From Aureococcus anophagefferens (taxonomy: Eukaryota; Sar; Pelagophyceae; Pelagomonadales; Pelagomonadaceae): 15,417 nt of DNA. Position numbers and translations under genes: made by a program. Within the stretch, counting starts at the first letter, position 1. The number at the start of each line of letters is the position of its first letter. The notes below the pieces were generated by a model. The model was given only the letters and a program-made list of their open reading frames with translations. It searched no databases and was not told the origin of the DNA. Below, piece after piece: positions 7,574-14,079 of this stretch. Location: contig NW_008705596.1 in the NCBI RefSeq assembly GCF_000186865.1, positions 355,088 through 370,504 of the forward strand. Reading direction: 5' to 3'.

Positions 7574-8274
7574 GCGCGCGCCGCGCCGCGCGCGCCCCCG
7601 CCCGCGGACCGCGGAGCCGGCGCCCCGCCGCGCGGGCCCCGCGCGCGCCCCCCGACCCCCCCCCCCGAGCCCCGCCGCGCCGCTCCCGCGCCCGCCGCCG
7701 GGCCCGCCCTCGTGCCACAGCGCACGGGGGGACTCGCGCCCCGGCCGCGGCGCCGCCGCCCCGCGGGCGCTCGAGACCCCCCTGCCCTGTCTGTCCATAA
7801 TCATGCGTGTCTACCCGGCCGCGCGCCGGCTGACCTGAGTAGACCACGCCCCTCCCCTGCTCGTGTGCCCCGCCGGGGGGAAGCTATGACCTCAGGCGGG
7901 GGTAACTTAAAGGGAGCGGCATGGTCTACTCATGCCAGGCGCGCCGGCCGCGCCGAGCCTGGGTCCGCCCGTCGACGGCCAAACGCGACGGCCGCGCCCG
8001 CGGCGTCCCCCCGCCGTCGACGACGCCACCGGTGGGCCCACCGCGCGTCGGACGCGTCCCGAGGTGGACCGCCGACCGCGCTGGCGTAGTTGCACGGCAA
8101 GATCATTGCAAGATCTCAGGGAGAGCATCGGAGCTTCGGCTGATGCGATGGTGGATGCGCCCGCTAGCTAGCGCGAGCGCTTCTTGAACGCTGGCGGCCC
8201 TGGCGGCTGACGACGCGGGCCCGCTGGCGGCCCTGGCGGACGCCGACGCGGGCCCCGCGCGGGTCGTCGTCGTC
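7574..8274. other. Intergenic region between nitrate transporter and histidine phosphatase
   Basis: About 700 bp without a recognisable gene. The first 200 bp are almost pure G+C, with an 11-base C run at 7656-7666. Then comes a long inverted repeat (7836-7932, listed separately). From about 8085 to 8160 composition drops and short direct repeats of CAAGATC occur, a likely upstream region for the phosphatase gene. A 12-bp palindrome, CGCTAGCTAGCG, lies at 8162-8173. From 8191 an in-phase 33-bp imperfect repeat (CTGGCGGCCCTGGCGG...) runs into the phosphatase frame. Confidence 0.5.
7836..7932. repeat. 97-bp inverted repeat with nested stem
   Basis: The 21-bp arms at 7836-7856 (begins TGAGTAGACCA) and 7912-7932 (ends TGGTCTACTCA) are reverse complements at 19 of 21 positions. 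Inside, CCCCGCC (7868-7874) pairs perfectly with GGCGGGG (7895-7901) around a 20-base loop. No flanking target duplication is seen. It may be a miniature inverted-repeat element or a structured transcript. It differs in sequence from the introner family. Confidence 0.7.
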
Positions 8275-9289
8275 ATGCGCCACGGCCTGCGGCTCGACCG
8301 GGACCCGCGCGCGTCCTGGAGCGACCGGGAGGCCCGGCCCTACGACACGCCCCTGGCCGACGGCGCCCTGCCCGCGGCGGCGGCGGACGCGCTGCGGCCC
8401 CTGGGCCTCGCGACGATCGCGTCGTCGCCCTTCCGGCGCTGCCTGCAGACGGCCGGCGCCGTCGCGCGGGGCCTCGGCGTCGCCGGCGTCCGCGTGTCCT
8501 CCGACCTCGGCGAGCTCATGGTCGCGGTGCGGCGCGACGCGCCGGCCTGCGGCCGCCTCGAGCCCCTCGACGACGCCGCCGTCGCGGCGGCCCTCGGCGA
8601 CGGCGTGGCCCTGGCGGCCCGCGGCGGCGACGGACCTCCGTGGGACGAGGCGCCCGACGACGGCGCGCGGCGCTTCGTGAAGCGCCCGGGCCCGAACCTC
8701 CCGTACTTCGACGCGCGCCGCCGCGACGCGACGCGCTCCCGCGCGCCGTGGAGCGAGCGCTCGCCGGGACCGCGCGACGCGTCCGAACGCCGGCCGAGGC
8801 GGCGCCGACCTTCGGAAGGCTCGCCGGGACCGCGCCGCGCGCAGGTCGCGGCGGTCCGAGCGCTCGCGGCGGCCCACGGCCGGCTCCTCGTCGTCACGCA
8901 CGGCGACCTCGTCGGCGCCGCGGCGCAGGCCTTCGCGGGGCGCGTCGCCGCCCGCGCGGAGCTCGGCCGGGGAGGACGGGGCCGCGCTCCGAAACGGCTC
9001 GGTCGCGTCGACGCCGATTCGGCCCGCGTGTGGACGACTCCGTCGCCCTCGTCGCGCTCTCGACGCGCTCGAAAGCGTCGAAGACGCGCGCGGCGAAGCT
9101 TCGACGTCCGCGCAGGTCGCCTACGACGTACCCGAGTGCGGCTTCCTCGCGTTCGACGCGTCCGCCGGGCTCGACGGCGCCGCGGCGATCCTCGCGGCGG
9201 ACCGCGTCCTGCTCCTCGACGGCGCCGCGAGCGACGGGAGCGACGGGAGCGACGGGGGCGCCGGGAGCGACGGGGGCGACGCCGGCTAG
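8275..9289 (+). CDS. Histidine phosphatase (phosphoglycerate-mutase-like), 3 exons; true start uncertain
   Basis: Proposed exons 8275-8676, 8845-8943 and 9116-9289 (stop TAG). VVVVMRHGLRLD carries the catalytic RHG motif; SPFRRCLQTA follows at the expected distance; GPPWDEAPDDGARRF precedes the second intron-joined part; LLVVTHGDLVG holds the second catalytic His. The W...RPYDTPL spacing resembles the UBASH3-like clade that removes phosphate from phosphoproteins or small molecules; the substrate is unknown. The only in-frame ATG is the M of MRHG, which would cut off the core strand VVVV. The frame is open upstream to 8188 (TGA at 8185) and encodes a duplicated LAALA-DDAGP segment, so a non-ATG start or an unseen correction is likely. 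The C-terminus is a low-complexity Gly-Ser-Asp tail. It is convergent with the carrier gene, 59 bp apart. Confidence 0.78.
8677..8844 (+). other. Intron 1 of the histidine phosphatase (168 nt, in frame, stop-free)
   Basis: Donor GTGAAG at 8677 and acceptor GCGCAG at 8844 join ARRF to VAAVRALAAAHG in phase 0, matching the family layout in which a helix precedes the LLVVTHG strand. It contains a 17-bp direct repeat GCTCGCCGGGACCGCGC at about 8759 and 8819. No convincing introner core or target duplication is visible. Because it is a multiple of three without stops, retention would insert 56 Arg/Pro-rich residues. Confidence 0.6.
8944..9115 (+). mobile_element. Introner element as intron 2 of the histidine phosphatase
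   Basis: A 172-nt GT-AG intron. Duplication GTCGCCGC (8944-8951) against GTCGCCTA (9116-9123), 6 of 8 matching, with the donor being the first bases of the duplication. It joins AFAGR to VAYDVPECGFLAFD in phase 0. The interior (CTCGGTCG...CGATTCGGC...GTGGACGA...CTCGTCG) follows the order of the forward core in intron 441-638 but is diverged. Confidence 0.78.
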
Positions 9290-9348
9290 GTCGTCTGTCT
9301 TTTTACTCCTAGGCGCGCCGCGCCGCGCGCGTGCGTCGGCGAGGCGCC

Positions 9349-10704
9349 CTAGAGGGAGTCCATGCCGAGGGCCGCGCGGAAGCGCTCGAAGAAGATGAGC
9401 TGGAGCGTCGTCGTCGGCGCGAAGCGGGCCCAGATGGGGAAGAAGCCGCGGTAGAGGCCGCCCGGCCCGTCCTTCTTGACGACCTTGACGAAGCAGTCGA
9501 CGAAGCCCGTGAACTCGATCTTGTCCGGGGGCTGGTTCATGAGCTTCGTGCGGACCATGTCGAAGGGCGCGACGGTGCCTGCGCGGACCTCGACCGTCGA
9601 GCCGCCGAACTCGAGCGCTCTCTCGGAGCTCGGTCGACGCGGCGTCGATGCGGCTCATGGTGGGACGCAACGATGGCTCTCGTCGAGCGCTCGACGCGCG
9701 GCGGACGAGCTCGCGTCGAGACGGGGCGCGGCGAAGGGTTCGGGTCCCGCGCGGGGCGGCGCAGGTCATGAAGAAGCCCGCGCCGAAGGCGGAGACGGCC
9801 TGGACGAGGATGTCCTTGGGCCCGCCGAACGTGCCGGCCTTGACGACGGCCTGCTTGCACCTGCGGCGCGCGCGGCCGTCGCGCGCCGCGCGCCGCGCGC
9901 GGCCCCGCCGCGGGCGCGGCCGCGCGCTCGTCGTAGCAGGCCATCTTCGTGCCGTTGAGGACCATGGCGCGGGAGATGTTGGCGTCGATGCCCCGGTAGA
10001 AGCCCGCGACGCCCTGGCTCTCCATGAGGCTCTTGGCCTCGGCGCCGAAGGACGTGCCCTCGGTCGACGCCATCATGCGCGTCTTCAGCACGTCGAAGGG
10101 GTTGCCGACGAGGGAGCCGATGGCGCCGGCGAGGCAGCCCGCGGCGAACTTCTTGAGGAAGTGGGCGTCCTTGTCCTTGGCGCCGACGACGCCCTTGATG
10201 GGCTCGTAGAGGCCGAGGCGGAGCGACGTGTACGACGCCTCGCGCAGCCACGCCGCGTTGATGCCCTTGTAGAAGGCGAGGGGCCCCTCGTTCTTCATGG
10301 CCGACCCGATGACGCCGCCGATGGCCCCGCCGCTCACCTGCAGCCGCGTCTTGACGACGTCGATGGGGTGGATGAACCTGCGAGCGGCGCGCGGCGTGAC
10401 GGCGCGCGGCGGGGACGTTCGAGGCGCGGAGCCGCGCGTGACCGTCGCGACGGCGGAGGCGCCGGCGGCGCCGACCTGCGGGCTGGCGTGGACGGCGGCG
10501 GCGGCGGCGGCGGTGCGGGCGGACCGGCGGGGGTCGGGGCGCGCCGAGGGCCCGCCGGGCAACAGGAGTTGCAGCGCCGCCGGGGGCCGAGGGACGCGCC
10601 GCCCGGCGCGCGGGAGCGGCGAAACGGGGTCGGGCGACTGCGAGGAAGGCGGCGCGCAGCGGTGGACGCCGGACGCATGCCTGGAGGTACAGAGGAGGCG
10701 CCAT
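9349..10704 (-). CDS. Mitochondrial carrier family (SLC25) protein, about 5 exons
   Basis: Inner-membrane solute carrier. Proposed minus-strand exons are 10704-10525, 10475-10438, 10377-9928, 9860-9763 and 9578-9349, totalling 331 residues in one frame. All three repeats carry the carrier signature: HPIDVVKTRLQ, NPFDVLKTRMM and APFDMVRTKLM, each followed by a G(x)YxG-type segment (FYKGINAAWLREASYTSLRLG, cut here to the central part; GFYRGIDANISRAMVLNGTK; GLYRGFFPIWARF). The leader MAPPLYLQACVRRPPLRAAF is Arg/Ala-rich without acidic residues, as in a mitochondrial presequence. The ATG at 10704 was chosen for this reason; the two small introns near the 5' end (10524-10476 and 10437-10378) are the least certain boundaries. 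The RLGLYEPIK segment resembles the dicarboxylate/oxoglutarate/uncoupling branch, but the substrate cannot be settled. It is divergent from the FOXRED2-like gene. Confidence 0.88.
9579..9762 (-). mobile_element. Introner element as GC-AG intron of the mitochondrial carrier
   Basis: In gene sense GCGCCGCC (from 9762) is followed 184 nt later by GCACCGTC (from 9578), 6 of 8 matching. The cut restores ATG ACC TGC ACC GTC GCG: FFMTCTVAPFDMVRTKLM. The interior contains CTCGACGAGAGCCATCG, CGTCCCACCATGAGCCGC and CGACCGAGCTC. These are the reverse complement of the core in intron 441-638 in the same order, so the element is reversed relative to the gene, its conventional forward core lying on the plus strand. 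Confidence 0.83.
9861..9927 (-). other. Short GC-AG intron of the mitochondrial carrier (67 nt)
   Basis: GTKMACYDE at the end of exon 3 must join CKQAVVKAGTFGG, and the phase needs GA|G. The only fit is a GC donor (GCGCGCGG at 9927) and acceptor GCCGCAG ending at 9861. The interior is almost pure G+C with no core. It is similar in size to the introns at 12001-12065 and 1217-1284. Confidence 0.65.
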
Positions 10705-10858
10705 CGCGTGTAAATGCTGTGTGGCTGCGTGTTGTGGCCACGTCGAATGACGGAGGGCTCGCTGAAACGCGGAAAGGCAGCACATACTTCATTGGCTGCA
10801 TCGATGTCGATGGGTGGGTTGGCGGAAGCGTCGTGACGCCGTCGTCCGCAGCCCGACG
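10705..10858. promoter_or_regulatory. Shared upstream region of carrier and FOXRED2-like genes
   Basis: A 154-bp gap between divergent start codons, markedly lower in GC than the flanks. It contains ATTGGC at about 10793, an inverted CCAAT box, roughly central between the two starts. No TATA box is evident. A bidirectional promoter is the simplest reading, by inference from position. Confidence 0.45.
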
Positions 10859-13157
10859 ATGGGCCAGGCGCTGTCGCAGACCCCGACCGCAAAGGCGCGG
10901 CGGCGCCTCGCCGACGGCGACGCCGTCGAGTACCTCGTCGTCGGCGCCGGCCCCGCGGGGCTGCAGGCGGCCTACTTCCTGAAGAAGTTCGGCCTGGACC
11001 ACGCGGTCGTCGACGCCGCGGACGGGCCCGGATCCTTCTTCCGCAAGTACCCCGTGGGCCGCCAACTGATTTCCATCAACAAGCGCCACCTGCCGGACCT
11101 CGCGCCGCTCGACGAGGCGGAGCGGGCGGACTTCGCGCTCCGCCACGACTGGAACAGCCTGCTCTCCGACGAGCGGGCGCCGCTCATGCGCGACTTCTCC
11201 GAGGCGTACTACCCGGCCGCGGACGACCTCGTGCGCTACCTCGAGGCCTTCGAGGCGCGGCACGCGCCAGGGCAGGAAAAGAGAGCGAAATTCACAACTT
11301 CAAAGGCTCCTATCTCGGCCGTTTTCCACTCGTTTCGGCTGATTTTTGGACGAGCGATCATCTCTTGGAACAGTCTCGAAGCGTGGATGTTTTTTCCGGA
11401 ACGCGCGCGCGCGGAACACTCAAGTTGAAGCGAACTTGAATCACTCTTGTGCTGCCCAGGCACGCGCTCGACGTCGTGTACGGCGCGAAGGCGCTGTCCG
11501 TCGACCGGCGGGCCGGCGGCGGCTTCGACGTCCGCATCGGGGCGCGCGGCGCGGAGGTCACGATACGCGCGCAGATCGTCCTCGTCGCGGCGGGCCTCGC
11601 GAAACAGGCGCCGCCGGATTTGCCGTGGGCCGCGGCGAAGCACGTCGACGACTGGGCGGGAAACAAAAAATCTTCGATGGAATCGACGCAAGCTCTTCGG
11701 CCGCGCTTCGAGCACTCGACGCGAGCCATCGATTCGTCCAAAAAGCGGCCAAACCGACTTCGATTCGACCGAGCGAGAGCACGCCAAAGGTCGGTCGGGA
11801 CGTCGCAGCTCACCGCGCAGGTCGACTACGGCGATTTCGGGAGCGACCCCGGCGCCTACGCGGGGCTCAACGTCGGCGTCCTCGGCGGCGGCAACAGCGC
11901 CTTCGAGGTCGCGGGCCTGCTCCGGGATTACGCGGCGCAGACCTACGTCATCCCCAGGACCGACCCGGAATTCGCGCACGAGAGCCACTACCCGGGCGCC
12001 GCGCGGCCCGGCGTCGTCGTCGATCGCGCGCGCGCGCGGCGCCGCCGCGGACCGCGGCGCCGCAGGTGCGGTCGCGGCACCTCGGCTTCCTCGACCAGTT
12101 CTACCTCAAGTCCATGGACGCGCTCCTCCCGCCGAAATACGCCAACGGCGTGCTCCCGTCCGAGAAGGCGCACCACGACCACGAGCTCGCGCCGCGGCCG
12201 CAACGCGCGCCGCCGGGCGGCTGCAGCTTCTACGGCCTCAAGTCCGCGGGGCGCGCGGCGGGGCCCTTCTTCGACGTCGTCGTCAACTGCACGGGCTTCA
12301 AGTCGGACCTCGGCTTCCTCGCGGGCGTCCTGCCGGAGGTCCCGGACAAGTACCCGCCGACGACGCCCTTCTACGAGTCGCGCGACGCCGCGGGCCTCTA
12401 CTTCCTCGGCGCGCTCATGCACGGCCGCGACGCGCGGCGGTCGTCGGGCGGCTTCGTCCACGGCTTCCGCTACCTCGTAAGGTCCGCGCTCACGAAGCTC
12501 CGCTGCGACCGCCACGGCGCGCGCTGGCCGCGGACCGACATCGCCGTCGGCGACTTCGGCGCGGCCGCGCTCCGGCGCGCGTCGTCGGCGTCGGCGCCCT
12601 TCCAGTGCTTCGGCGTGCTCTGCGACCTCTACGCGTTCTCGGGGGACGCCGTCGCCCGCTTCGACGACGTGCCCGTGGCCGCGGCGCCGGAGGACGTCGA
12701 CGCGGCGCTCGCGCCGGACTTTTACGTCCGCGCGACCTTCGAGTACGGCCGCCACTGGCGCGGGCCCAACGCCGTGCGCCACGGGAGCGCGCTCACGCCC
12801 GTCGCCGTGCGGCGGCCCCTCGCCTTCGCGGACCGGGCCGCGCTCCTCGCGTGGCTCGACGACGAGGCGATCAGCCGCGTCTACCGCGTCGGCGCCGACG
12901 GCGCGGACGTGCTCGTCAACGAGCTCGTCCACCCGGTCTTCCGCTTCTACGACGGCGCGGGCGCGCTCCGGGACGTGCTCCACGTCGACGAGGAGCTCGC
13001 CGTCTTCTTCCTCTACCGGAAGCACCGCGCCTCCGCGCTCTTCCTCGACGCCGTCGTCGACGACCTCCGCCGCGGCCGCGACGACCGCGCGCTCGGCCAC
13101 GTCCTCCTCGAGCCGGGCGACGGCGGGCTCCGCGTGCGCGTCGACGCGTACGAGTAA
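10859..13157 (+). CDS. FOXRED2: FOXRED2-like FAD-dependent oxidoreductase, 4 exons
   Basis: Exons 10859-11259, 11460-11643, 11821-12000 and 12066-13157 (TAA) give 618 residues in one frame. Order of features: YLVVGAGPAGLQAAYFLKK (FAD-binding GxGxxG), PGSFFRKYPVGRQLISINKR, RHDWNSLL, NVGVLGGGNSAFEVA (second dinucleotide-binding fold), FYLKSMDALLPP, VVVNCTGFK and GLYFLGALMHGRD with the following GGFVHGFRY. This order and wording match FOXRED2 (ERFAD), an ER flavoprotein that in animals helps degrade misfolded proteins and reduces partner disulfide isomerases; that role is family knowledge. Unlike the animal protein there is no signal peptide: the start MGQALSQT fits the N-myristoylation pattern instead, and no C-terminal ER-retention tetrapeptide is seen (ends DAYE). 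Two introns are clear introners. The 3' end abuts gene 9. Confidence 0.9.
11260..11459 (+). mobile_element. Introner element as GC-AG intron 1 of the FOXRED2-like gene
   Basis: Exact 8-bp duplication GCACGCGC at 11260-11267 and 11460-11467. Element 11268-11459 has terminal repeats CAGGGCAGGAAAAGAG (11268-11283) and, reversed, CTGGGCAGCACAAGAG (11444-11459), 13 of 16 matching. The GC donor is the first two bases of the duplication; AG is the element's last two. Removal yields EARHALDVVYG. Forward core CGGCTGATTTTTGGACG at 11336-11352. It has the best preserved ends and longest repeats in the window, so it is probably a recent insertion. Confidence 0.95.
11644..11820 (-). mobile_element. Introner element (reverse) as intron 2 of the FOXRED2-like gene
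   Basis: Duplication GTCGACGA (11644-11651) and GTCGACTA (11821-11828), 7 of 8. The element starts CTGGGCGGGAAAC and ends CTCACCGCGCAG. GT from the duplication and AG from the element join AAKH to VDYGDFGSD. The core is reversed (ATCGATTCGTCC...CGATTCGACCGAGCGAGAG). Length 177 nt, a multiple of three without stops, so the frame stays open if it is retained. Confidence 0.9.
12001..12065 (+). other. Short GC-AG intron 3 of the FOXRED2-like gene (65 nt)
   Basis: Exons change frame here: ESHYPG before, VRSRHLGFLDQF after. The acceptor CCGCAG ends at 12065. The donor GCGCGGCC at 12001 resembles the exon start GTGCGGTC (6 of 8), suggesting an old duplication. The alternative GT donor at 12013 would add ARPG relative to the family sequence HYxGDxR. 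The interior is pure G+C with an alternating CG run. Confidence 0.6.
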
Positions 13158-13159
13158 CC

Positions 13160-13999
13160 TTACTCCGCGGCGCCCCCGAGGCGCGCGACGGTCCGGCGGA
13201 GCGCGGCGTCCGCGGACTCGTCGTCGTCGGGGTCCTGCCGCGCCGCGTGCGCGACGCGGAGGCGCGCGCCGTCGGCGACGACGTCGCCGCGGCAGACGCC
13301 GGCGAGGAGCCGGCGCAGGGATTTTGGCACGGGGAGCGACAGCGCGGCGGCGCGCGCCGCGGCGACGGACGCCGGCGCGTCGCCGGGGAACGCGCCGGCC
13401 ATCGCGCGGAGGAACGGCGCCGGGTCGCCGCCCTCGAACGCGAGGACGACCATGCCGTCGACGATCTCGCAGCGCGCGAGGGGCTCCAGGAGCCGCGACA
13501 CTTCGCGCAGCGTACCGTCCGACACCGCGAAGGCGGGCCCGGCGACGGCGACGGGCCCGGCGCCGGAGACGCGGACCGCGTGGCAGTGGACGTCGTCGCG
13601 CGCGTCGCGCGCGCGCCGCGCGGCGGCCCGCGCGCGGCGCTCGAGGTCGCGGCGCTCGACGCGGACCGCGGCGCGGAGACGCGCCTCGGACGCGGCCGCC
13701 GCGCGCGCCGCCGCCGCCGACCGGCCGCACGCCGCCGCCTGGCCGCGCGTCGCGACGACGGCGTCGCAGGACGCCCGGTGCGCCCGCGCGCCGAGCTTCC
13801 GGCAGGAGGCGTCGCAGAAGGCCGCGGCGCCGCAGCGCTCGCAGGCGAGCGGCGCCTCCTCGTCGCCGCAATACGCGCAGGGGGACGCCGCGTGCACGGT
13901 GGTCGCGCCCGACGACATCGACGGAGCTTGCACGGCGCCAGTCGAGGAGGCCATCGTCACGAGCGTTCCTGCAAATTCAAGGTGAAGGTCAACGGCCAT
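13160..13999 (-). CDS. MYND-type zinc-finger protein, intronless
   Basis: A single minus-strand frame from ATG 13999 (279 residues), or from an internal ATG at 13954 (264 residues, starting MASSTGAVQAPSM), to TAA at 13160. Residues of about 42-78 form a MYND finger: CAYCGDEEAPLACERCGAAA, then FCDASC, ending HRASC, giving all the paired Cys/His ligands. MYND fingers bind proline-rich peptides in protein complexes. The remainder is an Ala/Arg-rich helix and a globular-looking part (EIVDGMVVLAFEGGDPAPFL) that I do not recognise. No SET domain is visible. It is divergent from gene 10 by 80 bp and convergent with the FOXRED2-like gene with only 2 bp between stop codons. Confidence 0.78.
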   Translation of the reverse strand: MAVDLHLEFAGTLVTMASSTGAVQAPSMSSGATTVHAASPCAYCGDEEAPLACERCGAAAFCDASCRKLGARAHRASCDAVVATRGQAAACGRSAAAARAAAASEARLRAAVRVERRDLERRARAAARRARDARDDVHCHAVRVSGAGPVAVAGPAFAVSDGTLREVSRLLEPLARCEIVDGMVVLAFEGGDPAPFLRAMAGAFPGDAPASVAAARAAALSLPVPKSLRRLLAGVCRGDVVADGARLRVAHAARQDPDDDESADAALRRTVARLGGAAE

Positions 14000-14079
14000 T
14001 CAAGAACCGAGTCTCGGAGTGATGCGGGGCAGCCCGCGCCGCCTGCGCCCAGCCCGGCCATATCGCGCCTGACGCGCGG

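Noticed and set aside
5627..7804. A 725-residue open frame on the minus strand opposite the nitrate transporter
   Set aside because: It is an antisense shadow of a GC-rich, C-ending codon gene: Asp/Glu/Arg/Ala/Gly low complexity, no domain, and the plus strand holds a textbook NRT2.
8581..8590. GTCGCGGCGG at 8581 matching the start of phosphatase exon 2 at 8845, as a possible target duplication
   Set aside because: Using it would remove the conserved PPWDEAPDDGARRF segment; the match is likely chance in Ala/Val codons.
9230..9286. GGGAGCGAC 9-base repeats at the phosphatase C-terminus as a mobile or satellite repeat
   Set aside because: They are in frame and encode a Gly-Ser-Asp tail just before the stop, so an ordinary coding microsatellite explains them.
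12020..12060. Alternating CG runs here and at similar sites as a regulatory repeat
   Set aside because: Such runs are frequent at this GC content and here lie inside a short intron; no further structure supports them.
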